This document shows, one piece after another, positions 18,803 to 26,410 of a DNA stretch of 39,203 nucleotides. The translations under genes and the position numbers were made by a program. The notes below the pieces were generated by a model that saw only the letters and a list, made by a program, of their open reading frames with translations, had not been told where the DNA came from and made no database searches. Position 1 is the first letter of the stretch, and every line of letters starts with the position of its first letter. Source of the stretch: an uncultured Gammaproteobacteria bacterium (GTDB taxonomy: Bacteria; Pseudomonadota; Gammaproteobacteria; Pseudomonadales; Pseudohongiellaceae); NCBI GenBank assembly GCA_913060495.1, contig CAJXRP010000027.1, positions 1-39,203 on the forward strand, in the 5' to 3' direction.

Positions 18803-19204
18803 GTGAGTAAAATAATTAAGACCGAGTAGCAATGGAAAGATGAGCTCGAGACGGAGACTTATAGAATAGCGCGGAAAGCCGGCACAGAGGCGGCTTTTAC
18901 AGGGAAATACTGCGACCTGAAGGGCGAGGGCATCTATAAGTGTGCTGCCTGTGGAGAGGCGCTGTTTTCGTCTGAGACTAAATACGGTTCAGGGTCTGGC
19001 TGGCTTAGTTTTTATGTGCCAGTGAGTGACAATGTTGTTGGCGAAAACCACGACTATTCTCATGGCATATACGGACAGAAGCCGTGTGTAAAAAAAATGC
19101 GACTCTCATCTTGGTCATGTTTTTCCAGACGGTCCGCGGGAGACTGGATTGCGGTATGTATGAACTCAGCTTCTCTTAAGTTTGATGAGAATAAAGGTAA
19201 TTGA
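18803..19204 (+). pseudogene. msrB: Decayed methionine-(R)-sulfoxide reductase gene
   Basis: The frame from GTG 18803 reads VSKIIKTE, then an in-frame TAG at 18827-18829, then QWKDELETETYRIARKAGTE, YKCAACGEALFSSETKYG and SHG, all recognisable MsrB. After an A8 run (19090-19097) the MsrB sequence continues in the next frame for 20 codons (CDSHLGHVFPDG, PRETGLRY, 19098-19157). It then returns to the first frame as CMNSASLKFDENKG. Two compensating one-base indels thus scramble the second zinc-binding and active-site region. A conserved FTGxYWD tryptophan has also become Cys, and GCGWPSF reads GSGWLSF. The first CxxC and the final Cys remain. An intact enzyme would reduce methionine-R-sulfoxide, but this copy is almost certainly dead. 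Confidence 0.88.
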
Positions 19205-19430
19205 GTTGGGCAGGTGTGCACTCTTCTTTTGCTGTTAGTTGCCGGAGCATTGACAGTAGTATCTACATATTTCACAGCTATCACGTGTATGGCATTTTTT
19301 GCGCCACTGCAGAATTTGTAGTTGAATAGAGTGTTAAAGGAAGAGCCAAAAAATTAGAGTAAAGCCTATCAAATGTTTTTGGTTTGCTTTTCATGGTAGT
19401 AGCTTAGATGGCTGTCCGTAAAAAGATTGG

Positions 19431-20789
19431 CTAAAATTGGTAGCGTAGACCTGCTTGATACTTAAATCGGTTGTAATCAAAAAGGGCTATGTTGCTGCTA
19501 TTATCAGTAAATGCAGCTTCGCCGGTTACCATAAAATTTCTCGTCACCAGCCAGAACCACCCGAGCGTTACTGATGCGGTTTCACCGCTGCGTTTTGTAT
19601 TGAAAAAGACTGGGTGCTGGCTGTCGTGCTCAACCTTTTGAAAGGATGTACGCAGGAAGGGCGTATGTTGTGCGCTCATGCTATACAGCAAGCTATAGGC
19701 AAGACCTGTAAATGAGCGGCCATTGTGGTCGCCGCCTGAAGTGGCTTCGGGGTCTTCGTCTGCAGTATAGATGTTCACTGTATGGGTTAGTGGGCCAGCA
19801 ATTTTGGTGACTCCGCCGGTTAACAAAACTTGGTCTACGTCGCGGAGGTCGTTTAATGTTCCTCCATTATTCGTGTCATAGCGTATTTTGGTGTAGGAGC
19901 CAGAGAGTGATTGATACCAGCCATTCTTTCCGGCGCGCTGCCAGGAGGAGTTTAGAGCAAAGGATTTTTGAAACCCGTTTTGGTCCAAGTTTACTTTGCC
20001 AGCAGAGATGCCGTGCTTGAAGCGGTGAACTTCATTGCCCCAATTATAAGAGAGCTCGCCACGAGCATTGTCTATGTCAAATTGATCAGTGTCGAAGTTG
20101 TTCAAATGTGCCAGATTCAAGCTGAAATTCATGGAGCTATTTCTGTTGAAAGGGTACTTGTATGCCATCGACAGCGTTGTATTCGAAAAAGTATCTTTGG
20201 TTTCTTGCCCAGCAGGGTCGAGTTCGATTTGTCCAATTAACGGTGTATCTATGAGCCCGTTTGAAGTGGCGCTGTTGGCATTGCTGTCAGAGCCTATTGA
20301 AGAGGCTATGGTCCAGTTAAGTGTCGGTTTCTTTGTATTCTTTCTAGATTCGATTAATTGAAGAAAGATCTCAATGTTTTGCTGTACATTCGGCGGAGGG
20401 TTAGATGTAAGTACCAGATTGAATAGACTCTCCGCAGCATCGAGGTTATTAGTTACGAAATAGGCTCGGGCTAGATCAAGTCTTGCTAGTGATCTAAGTC
20501 CTGCTTCAGTCGAAGTGGTTGCAACGCGCTCCAGCGCGAAAACCGACTCATTCGCATTGCCAGACTCTAGAGCCGCCAGACCATATATGTAGTCAAATTC
20601 TGGATCGCCTTCCCATTCCTCGAGGGCATCTCTGCCCAGTTCATAGGCTTGTTGATATTGTTCTAAGGCGATTAGGCTATCCATTTCAGTGATAGGTGAT
20701 TCATTTTCTGCAGCAAATGTGGTTGTCGACAGCCAAAAAATCAAAACTATGAAATACATAGGAGGTGATAGCGAGTGCTTCGTTCTCAT
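19431..20789 (-). CDS. TPR plus outer-membrane beta-barrel protein (Slam/DUF560-like)
   Basis: This 452-residue exported protein has a signal peptide at about 1-27 (FIVLIFWLSTTTFA then AENES). A helical TPR-like region (about 32-155, with repeats such as ALEQYQQAYELGRDAL and NNLDAAESLFNLVL) follows. The C-terminal ~290 residues are alternating amphipathic strands that end RFKYQAGLRYQF, with the terminal Phe typical of outer-membrane barrels. A TPR domain before a barrel is the layout of surface lipoprotein assembly modifiers, but no client lipoprotein gene was recognised. The start at 20789 follows GGAAAG by about 5 bases and gives a clean signal peptide. The frame is open upstream to 20882, with no signal there. 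It may equally be an uncharacterised TPR-porin. Confidence 0.6.
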   Translation of the reverse strand: MRTKHSLSPPMYFIVLIFWLSTTTFAAENESPITEMDSLIALEQYQQAYELGRDALEEWEGDPEFDYIYGLAALESGNANESVFALERVATTSTEAGLRSLARLDLARAYFVTNNLDAAESLFNLVLTSNPPPNVQQNIEIFLQLIESRKNTKKPTLNWTIASSIGSDSNANSATSNGLIDTPLIGQIELDPAGQETKDTFSNTTLSMAYKYPFNRNSSMNFSLNLAHLNNFDTDQFDIDNARGELSYNWGNEVHRFKHGISAGKVNLDQNGFQKSFALNSSWQRAGKNGWYQSLSGSYTKIRYDTNNGGTLNDLRDVDQVLLTGGVTKIAGPLTHTVNIYTADEDPEATSGGDHNGRSFTGLAYSLLYSMSAQHTPFLRTSFQKVEHDSQHPVFFNTKRSGETASVTLGWFWLVTRNFMVTGEAAFTDNSSNIALFDYNRFKYQAGLRYQF

Positions 20790-20872
20790 CTGTCTTTCCG
20801 TCTGTTTGTAACGGTTATTTTGAAATCTAAGGCGTCTCGGCCGAGGGCTGGGGCAGCTTGGAAGTGTTTGCC

Positions 20873-20900
20873 ATTGTACCAAAAAGTCTGCTCATGTCTT
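20873..20900 (-). promoter_or_regulatory. Candidate promoter of the TPR-barrel gene
   Basis: On the minus strand AAGACA (20900-20895) and TACAAT (20878-20873) are 16 bases apart and about 85 bases before the start codon. The rest of the divergent gap 20790-21119 holds a short palindrome GTGAATCAC near 20963 and no gene I can support. Confidence 0.35.
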
Positions 20901-21119
20901 ACTCTACCTAGCGCTAAGAGCGATTCAACCTACCGATGTAGATGCAGATACAGTCCTAATAGTGTGAATCACGTTAAAATCCGTTCTAGTTAATGGGGCT
21001 TAAGAAGTCGCTATATGATTGCAAATCTGGCAAAGCAATTGGAGGTTTGAGTATCACTTTTCCAATTAACCGAATAAACTTTGTCTGATTCTTTGCATAC
21101 TCAAATCATGTGCCTAACG

Positions 21120-21932
21120 ATGAACCTTCTTAGTATGACTCAGGTGTCCCTTCTTGCAGTTTTTCGTGTTCTAGTGCCTAGCTGCGCATACTTCTCGCAA
21201 TCAGCGTTGGCGCAAGACTATAGTCATATAAAACAAAGAGTTAGCATCTCTTCTTACTTTAGTAGTGGAAGCTTTGGAGAGGCAGCAGACACAGATATAC
21301 TCTACGTTCCTGTCAGTTATTCAGTAAATAGGGGGAAGTGGGGCGCGCAGATTGCCGTGCCGTATCTTCAGGTTGAGGGTGTTGGCAATGTCTTAGTCAA
21401 TGTTGGGGGGGTTAAGCGAGCAGTAGCGGGTAATAGGCGTGAGCGTAACAGCGGCTTGGGTGACTCAACCCTTGCTGTCACTTATCAAATGGACCAATTT
21501 TCCGACACGAGTCCTTTTATTGATTTTCGTTTAGACATAAAAATCCCAACAGCGGACAGAGACAAGGGGTTGGGTACCGGAGAGATGGACTACAGTGCTC
21601 AAGTAGACATATCTCAGAATTATGGAGATTCAGTACTTTTTGCAACTCTTGGCTATACATTTCGGGGGGAAACGGACTTCTATGCAGGTTTAGAGGACTC
21701 AGTATATATGCAGCTTGGGGTTGCCAAGCCGTTCGCTTCACGGTGGAGTCTTGGTATCTTTTATGACTATAGAGAGCCTGCATCGACATTTTCACCAGAA
21801 ATTCACGAGCTTGTCCCTTATTTTAGTTATCAGATATCCGGGCGTTGGTCATTCACAGGCTTAGCAGCGTTTGGGTTCACTGATGCGAGTGCAGGCACAG
21901 CGGTTTTGGGCCAGCTCAACTATAGCTGGTAA
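21120..21932 (+). CDS. Putative outer-membrane beta-barrel protein (transporter-like)
   Basis: This protein of about 270 residues has a signal peptide (MTQVSLLAVFRVLVPSCAYF, then SQSALAQ before DYSHI). The mature part is a run of amphipathic beta-strands with turns rich in Gly, Asp and Ser, ending VLGQLNYSW with a C-terminal Trp. IPTADRDKGLGTGEMDY and ERNSGLGDSTLAVTYQ resemble the MetA-pathway phenol degradation/transporter barrel family. That match is by pattern only. The start is uncertain: TTG 21081 and ATG 21108, 21120 or 21135 share the frame, none has a good ribosome site, and 21120 gives a plausible signal peptide. It is divergent from the TPR-barrel gene and may be functionally paired with it. 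Confidence 0.6.
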   Translation: MNLLSMTQVSLLAVFRVLVPSCAYFSQSALAQDYSHIKQRVSISSYFSSGSFGEAADTDILYVPVSYSVNRGKWGAQIAVPYLQVEGVGNVLVNVGGVKRAVAGNRRERNSGLGDSTLAVTYQMDQFSDTSPFIDFRLDIKIPTADRDKGLGTGEMDYSAQVDISQNYGDSVLFATLGYTFRGETDFYAGLEDSVYMQLGVAKPFASRWSLGIFYDYREPASTFSPEIHELVPYFSYQISGRWSFTGLAAFGFTDASAGTAVLGQLNYSW

Positions 21933-21950
21933 TTAGATTGGCTTTAGTTA

Positions 21951-22622
21951 TTAGGGTCTAAGTGCCTGAATTCGAGGGGGGAGAACCAAGGTCCTCTGTA
22001 TTTTCTGAGCCCTATAAGGGCGTGGAATCTGGGGTCTTTGTGTATTGTCTGGGCGAGTGCTAAGGCGTCTTGTTTCAGTTCCGGTCACAGTAATTTCACG
22101 GACAAGCTTATTCTCCGTTGGGGTATTACTCGCTAAGTCCTGGGGTGTGCCTGTATTTGAGTGCTCTAACGGATTGAAGACATAATCTGCGCCTAATAAT
22201 GGAAGGCCTAAGTCTAGGCCTTCCATTGCACTTTCGAATTGTAATTCTACAGCCCCTGCTTGCTCGTTCCAGGCAGTGGGTGAGAATACCCTTGAGTGTG
22301 GGCGGCTTTCGAGTAGCGGTAATTGCCTAATTTTCGAGTGCCACGTTGGTAGGGTGGGGTCGAAGGTGCCGCTTTCTGCCTCTTGCGGGGGTAGAGTTAT
22401 TGCTAGGGATTCTATTCTGTTAAGTGTTTCAGTGTCCGTAAATTTAGTAGAGAGAGAATCGCTGCTAGCCAGGGGTTGGGTGTCCGATTTTGCATTGCCG
22501 AGTCCTGAATAGTTGCTGGCAAGTAGCCAGCTCAGCACAACAAAAGTCGCGCCATAGCTAATAGATTCTGCAGTCTTCGCTGGGCATGCCTCTAAAGCTA
22601 CTTTTTTTCTAAATATTGGCAT
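21951..22622 (-). CDS. Hypothetical single-membrane-segment protein
   Basis: I do not recognise this 223-residue protein. A basic N-terminus (MPIFRKKV) is followed by one hydrophobic segment (about 23-38, YGATFVVLSWLLASNY). After that comes a polar region rich in Ser, Thr, Pro and Leu, with a basic Pro/Arg-rich tail from about residue 185. The likely topology is an inner-membrane anchor with a periplasmic tail. The ATG at 22622 has no convincing ribosome site. A long inverted repeat lies inside the coding sequence (22198-22227). It converges on the barrel gene with an 18-nt gap. Open length and residue mix favour a real gene, but a non-coding explanation cannot be excluded. Confidence 0.5.
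   Translation of the reverse strand: MPIFRKKVALEACPAKTAESISYGATFVVLSWLLASNYSGLGNAKSDTQPLASSDSLSTKFTDTETLNRIESLAITLPPQEAESGTFDPTLPTWHSKIRQLPLLESRPHSRVFSPTAWNEQAGAVELQFESAMEGLDLGLPLLGADYVFNPLEHSNTGTPQDLASNTPTENKLVREITVTGTETRRLSTRPDNTQRPQIPRPYRAQKIQRTLVLPPRIQALRP
22198..22227. repeat. 13-bp perfect inverted repeat inside the hypothetical gene
   Basis: AATGGAAGGCCTA (22198-22210) and its exact reverse complement (22215-22227) flank the 4-base centre AGTC. It is the longest perfect hairpin I found in the window. It has no T-run on either side. In the minus-strand gene it encodes part of AMEGLDLGLPLLG. Confidence 0.9.
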
Positions 22623-22785
22623 AGTTAGTAACTATATCGACTGGGAAAGATTTACTATAATTCTAAACTGCATTGTATTGATAATCTAGGCTGGTCAGTG
22701 TCTACTAAAGAAGTTGGTTCAACAGTGATAGTAATCACATAAGGCTCCAGTACTGTATTTGAGCTGTGCAAATATTCCGATGGAG

Positions 22786-24789
22786 TTAGTTGTGCTCATG
22801 CAGGTCATGATCGCAAGGATGATTGCTAGTGCCTTTGGAAGTGTTCGCAGAAGAGTACACCTTGCTCTCGATGCACTTATATACTTTCGCATCGATAAAT
22901 ATTTGCACAAGATCATTGTCTAAGAAGCCTTGCTTGGATTCTATCCGCAATATGTCTAGGGCCTTCTCTAAGCCCATTGCGGGTTTGTAAGGTCTGTCAG
23001 AGGCAGTGAGTGCGTCAAAGATATCGCAGACGGTCATTATTTTGGAAGGCAGCGGAATTTGATCCGCGGTCATGCCATAGGGATAGCCACTGCCGTCGAG
23101 TTTTTCGTGATGCGCTCCTGCTATTGTAGGAACATTCTGAAATTCTTTTGTCCAAGGAATATGGTTAAGGAAGCTTTGTGTGTGGACAACATGAGACTCG
23201 ATTTCTTTTCGCTCGCTAGGGGATAGACTTCCCTTTTTGATCGACAGAAGATTGAATTCATCTTCGGTAATGATCTGCAAGTCATCGTCTAATGCCTCAA
23301 AATTATAGCCACTAATTTTGTCGAGCATTTCCTTATTGTCTTCTTTTAAAATGCTTGGTTCATTTGCATCGACAATAGTTGCAAAGAATTCATTCAGCAG
23401 CTTGATGTCAGCTTCTACTTGCGCATTAACTAGTTGCAGTTCTGATTCTACTGCATTGCCTGTGCGATACATATTGAGTTGTTTGCGAAGCGCTATGGTG
23501 CGCAACTTCTCTTGAGCAAGCCAAATTCTGTATTGAATGTTCTCGAGGCTTCCTGCGGTTAGTTTCTTCTCTTTAACAAGAACCGATTCGCGAACTCCAA
23601 CCTTACCGAAGTCATGCAGCAAGGCCGCATACTTCAATTCTCGTACTTCGGGGTCGGTAAAATGCACGTTACGCATTCTTGTCAGGTTGGATACAGATAC
23701 TGACGAAGCGAGATCTACGCATAAATCAGCAACGCGGAATGAGTGACCGCTAGTGGTTGGGTCTCGTTGTTCAATTGCTGATACCGAGGCATTTACGAAG
23801 CCTTCAAACAATGCCTTGATGTCATTCTGTAGCACCGTGTTTTCGATTGCGATACCGGCTTGGCTGGCAAGCGCTTGTAGCAGTACATTGATGTCACTAT
23901 CGAAAGGCAGTGTGTAGGCCATCGCCGATTTTTCGTCGGTAACCTTCAGCGAACGTGCTTTCTTTCGGTTAATAAATTGCAGTACGCCGATGACTTCTTT
24001 TTGTTTGTTAGCAAGGGGTATGGCCAGTATCGATTTGGTTCGGTAGCCGGTCTTCTGGTCGAATGATCGATTAAATTTGTAGGGCACATCTTTTGACAGT
24101 TGGTAGGCGTCAGGGATATTAAGTTCGGTATCGGTGCGTGCAACGTAGCCGGCTATAGAAGACTCGTCTAAAGGAAAGCGTAGCTCTTCAAATGGAAATT
24201 CCATCGAGTCATTTTGTGTGAGTTTAAATACAAGGTCGCGCTCGTGATCATTTATTTCGTTGATTAGAAAAAGCGATGCGGCATCGCAGCACGCTATATT
24301 TTGTCCTTCATTCAAAATTTTGCGTAACAGCGTCATCAGATCATCTTCAGATGAAAGTGAGATGCTGATGTCGGCGAGCTTATTGAGATAACGGAAGCTA
24401 GTATCGCGCATTTTTGCGCGCTCGGTTTTCTCGCTCTTCAATACCCATTGATAACAAGCCATCTCTAATAGTTTGCAAGTTTGTCGATAGGGCAGATGGT
24501 TTGTGAGGATTAAATCTGCATCCAAATCCATAGCGTCGGTGCATAGAAATATCGCGTCTGGGAATTCTTCTACCCATTTTTCATGATCCATTTCACGAAC
24601 CAGATGGTGGTCCAGGAGGATTAGAGCAGGGTTATAACGCTGTGCCGCAGTTATAGAAACGATTTCTGTCGGAATGATAAGTTTCGACTTTAAATCGTTC
24701 CAGACTTCGCTTTTAGCATAGCCGGGACCATAACCGATAGTTATGGTTCGCTGCGTATTAGTGGATGAATTCATTGGGGTTGTTGCCAT
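22786..24789 (-). CDS. GAF-HD-GYP phosphodiesterase (cyclic-di-GMP signalling)
   Basis: This 667-residue soluble signalling protein has three parts. Residues 1-120 look like a degenerate receiver-type domain (PALILLDHHLVREMD). A GAF sensor domain spans about 145-325 (ASLFLINEIN, SIAGYVART, ILAIPLANKQKEVIGVLQFINR). The HD-GYP domain covers about 335-640. Catalytic motifs are HD at 392-393 (LLHDFGK) and HHEKLDGSGYP at 560-570, so hydrolysis of cyclic-di-GMP is expected. An insertion of about 110 residues (about 412-521), partly helical and acidic, separates KKLT from SLSPSERKEIESH, which are contiguous in ordinary HD-GYP proteins. No membrane segment is present. It lies 94 nt after the DUF6316-like gene on the same strand and may share its transcript. 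Confidence 0.9.
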   Translation of the reverse strand: MATTPMNSSTNTQRTITIGYGPGYAKSEVWNDLKSKLIIPTEIVSITAAQRYNPALILLDHHLVREMDHEKWVEEFPDAIFLCTDAMDLDADLILTNHLPYRQTCKLLEMACYQWVLKSEKTERAKMRDTSFRYLNKLADISISLSSEDDLMTLLRKILNEGQNIACCDAASLFLINEINDHERDLVFKLTQNDSMEFPFEELRFPLDESSIAGYVARTDTELNIPDAYQLSKDVPYKFNRSFDQKTGYRTKSILAIPLANKQKEVIGVLQFINRKKARSLKVTDEKSAMAYTLPFDSDINVLLQALASQAGIAIENTVLQNDIKALFEGFVNASVSAIEQRDPTTSGHSFRVADLCVDLASSVSVSNLTRMRNVHFTDPEVRELKYAALLHDFGKVGVRESVLVKEKKLTAGSLENIQYRIWLAQEKLRTIALRKQLNMYRTGNAVESELQLVNAQVEADIKLLNEFFATIVDANEPSILKEDNKEMLDKISGYNFEALDDDLQIITEDEFNLLSIKKGSLSPSERKEIESHVVHTQSFLNHIPWTKEFQNVPTIAGAHHEKLDGSGYPYGMTADQIPLPSKIMTVCDIFDALTASDRPYKPAMGLEKALDILRIESKQGFLDNDLVQIFIDAKVYKCIESKVYSSANTSKGTSNHPCDHDLHEHN

Positions 24790-24883
24790 ACAAACATACC
24801 ATACGAAGTGTAACGCACGGCGGCTGGATATGCGACAGTTGCGAGCGAGCTAACGGTGGGTGGTGAGGTGTTGTTAGGAAGGC

Positions 24884-25075
24884 TTACTTAAGTTGAGCCT
24901 TGAGTCGTTCCATGAAGTTCTCGAGGTTGCTTTGCGCTTCACTGCGGTATCTGAATGGACCAACTTCATCGCCTTCGCGAATTTTGAAATACCAAAGATC
25001 TTGCTCGCTATATATCCTTTCACTTCGATCGGGAGCGGGAGCTTGTGAATTATCTTTGTATCGATTATCAGACAT
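24884..25075 (-). CDS. DUF6316-like small protein
   Basis: This 63-residue cytoplasmic protein reads MSDNRYKDNSQ, then ERIYSEQDLWYFKIREG, then EVGPFRYRSEAQSNLENF. The pattern RxxRxY/F..WYFxxREG..xGPF with a following helix is what I recall of the DUF6316 family in marine gammaproteobacteria. No function is known to me. An overlapping frame (24874-25089) starts after an AGAAGAG but encodes nothing family-like. The correct frame has no strong ribosome site. It precedes the HD-GYP gene and follows a structured intergenic element. Confidence 0.7.
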   Translation of the reverse strand: MSDNRYKDNSQAPAPDRSERIYSEQDLWYFKIREGDEVGPFRYRSEAQSNLENFMERLKAQLK

Positions 25076-25110
25076 CGTGCGGGGAGCATCTCTTCTAATT
25101 ATTTTAAATG

Positions 25111-25140
25111 AGTATACCTATCCCAAGGGACAGATGAAAA
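25111..25140 (-). promoter_or_regulatory. Candidate promoter of the DUF6316-like gene
   Basis: On the minus strand TTTTCA (25140-25135) and TATACT (25116-25111) are 18 bases apart, with 35 bases from the -10 to the ATG at 25075. A 10-bp palindrome TCCCAAGGGA (25121-25130) lies in the spacer and could be an operator. Confidence 0.4.
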
Positions 25141-25160
25141 GAGTAATTTACCTTGGTCTC

Positions 25161-25233
25161 CGCTAGCCCGGGGTTGCAGCAGATTCGAAAATCGGCCCCG
25201 AGCTGTTTGCCGGCAAGCAGCCCCAGACTAGCG
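25161..25233 (+). ncRNA. Candidate structured RNA element, three-way junction
   Basis: An outer 6-bp stem CGCTAG/CTAGCG (25161-25166 and 25228-25233) encloses two hairpins. Hairpin 1 is CGGGG/CCCCG (25169-25173 and 25196-25200), extended by GU pairs and capped by GATT-CGAA-AATC. Hairpin 2 is GCTGTTTG/CAAGCAGC (25202-25209 and 25214-25221) around CCGG. An alternative long stem pairs GGGGTTGC (25170-25177) with GCAGCCCC (25217-25224). Several pairs are G-U on the plus strand and would be A-C mismatches on the minus strand, so plus-strand RNA is favoured. No known family was recognised. The 405-nt gap 25076-25480 holds this element, the palindrome beside it, a candidate promoter and no supportable gene. 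Confidence 0.45.
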
Positions 25234-25235
25234 AG

Positions 25236-25252
25236 TGATTATACGATAATCA
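25236..25252. promoter_or_regulatory. 17-bp palindrome overlapping a TATAAT hexamer
   Basis: TGATTAT (25236-25242) and ATAATCA (25246-25252) are exact inverted copies around ACG. A perfect minus-strand TATAAT (25243-25238) lies within it, which would start RNA at the edge of the structured element. No good -35 was found. It could be an operator, a promoter or a small hairpin ending plus-strand RNA. Confidence 0.4.
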
Positions 25253-25480
25253 GAGTTTCAGGTGTTTTCTAGAGCGCAAAATGTGTGCCATTCATATCTA
25301 TGTGCTTTCTAGGTTGCGTGGCGCAAAAAACTTAATAAAATGATTAAAAACAATAAGATGCGAAAGGTTTTAGAAATTCAATGCTGCTGATTTATTAATA
25401 ATAAACAAGGAGATACAGTGCTCATTTAAACAGCGAAAAAAATTTCTACAGAGTGAATTTGAAGCAGCTAAGTAGCTTAT

Positions 25481-26098
25481 TTACGGTTTTAGGAGCAACG
25501 ATGCCGCTTTCAGATCTTCCGAAGTATTGATATTACAGAATGCGCTGGGGGAATTGTCATTACAGGCAACAGCGGTCGCCTGCAGAGAGTCGAAAACTAA
25601 CTTAGGTCCATACAGGCCGGCGGCAACTGCCTCTTCAATTTGCTCGATTAGATCGAGGCGCCACAAAGAGAAGAGGGGCTGGATCTGCTCTTGGTGACAG
25701 ATATAGGCAACGGCCGCAGACTCCTTGCTCAATTGCTCTGCCAATTGGCTCACTACGTCGAGGGGAAATGCAGGAACATCGCCAGGAAAGCAGGCAAGAT
25801 AATTAATTCCGCTGTCAGCCTCACTTAAATACCAATGCATCGCGCTTAAGATACCTAACAATGGTCCGGCATAGCTGGTATCACGGTCGTTTATAATTGG
25901 TAAGCCAAATGCCTGATAGTGTTGGATATTATGATTGACGCTCAGTACTAATTCACTAACCTGAGGGGACGCTTTACTGCTTACGTAGTCTAGCAATGGC
26001 TTGCCATGCAGAGTCTGCAGAGCCTTGTCACAGAAAGCCATTCGCGAGGCCTTACCGCCCGCCAAAATCACGCCGCCTATCTCAGACTTACTTATCAT
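25481..26098 (-). CDS. mobA: Molybdenum cofactor guanylyltransferase
   Basis: This 205-residue nucleotidyltransferase links GMP to molybdopterin to make the guanine dinucleotide form of the cofactor. The N-terminal signature GGVILAGGKASRM is clear, with the DK pair in AFCDKAL. The usual RMGxxDK reads RMAFCDK, losing one Gly. FPGDVPAFP corresponds to the metal-binding PxDxP region, and YAGPLLGILSAM is family-typical. I chose ATG 26098, because the TTG at 26110 has no ribosome site either. No mob/moa or molybdoenzyme gene is nearby. The NTP-transferase fold is shared with MocA-like enzymes, so a related role is possible. Confidence 0.87.
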   Translation of the reverse strand: MISKSEIGGVILAGGKASRMAFCDKALQTLHGKPLLDYVSSKASPQVSELVLSVNHNIQHYQAFGLPIINDRDTSYAGPLLGILSAMHWYLSEADSGINYLACFPGDVPAFPLDVVSQLAEQLSKESAAVAYICHQEQIQPLFSLWRLDLIEQIEEAVAAGLYGPKLVFDSLQATAVACNDNSPSAFCNINTSEDLKAASLLLKP

Positions 26099-26238
26099 GG
26101 GTTGGGCCAATAGGGAGTTGAGGAGGGAGAATATTGCACGACTTATTCAGTTTATGAAATTGCTCGTTGATTTTACCAGCCTCGGGCCCATATTCTCTCA
26201 TTGAATCTGAGTTTTCAATGTGGGAAAATCGCGCACTT

Positions 26239-26260
26239 TACGGGCTGGCGATAGCCCGTA
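26239..26260. terminator. Hairpin in the mobA-tig gap
   Basis: TACGGGCT (26239-26246) pairs perfectly with AGCCCGTA (26253-26260) around a 6-nt loop. No T-run follows on either strand. The same divergent gap (26099-26410) has a second stem, CATTGAA/TTCAATG (26199-26205 and 26214-26220), and a palindrome GTATCTCGATAC (26347-26358) close to where a tig promoter should lie. I could not assign a confident promoter or a sigma-32 site. Confidence 0.35.
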
Positions 26261-26410
26261 GGCTTGTTGAAAAGTCCTAAAATCAATAGCTTGTCTAATT
26301 AGGCTATCCAGCTATCGCTAATCACTATTCAGATTAATTCAGTAAAGTATCTCGATACTGTTTGATATTAAAAATTCCGAGTTTTCGCTTGGAAACGATG
26401 AGGTTTATAC

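Noticed and set aside
19016..19204. Independent 62-codon gene
   Set aside because: It is the 3' part of the decayed msrB frame, including the out-of-frame stretch, and not a separate gene.
25161..25233. Known riboswitch (GEMM cyclic-di-GMP, Moco or cobalamin) given the neighbouring HD-GYP and mobA genes
   Set aside because: The conserved GEMM and cobalamin core sequences are absent. For a Moco switch, mobA lies upstream of the element on the minus strand, so the geometry is wrong.
25407..25429. AAGGAG followed by GTG and a stop after three codons
   Set aside because: A three-codon frame is not supportable as a gene, and nothing downstream on the plus strand could be attenuated by it.
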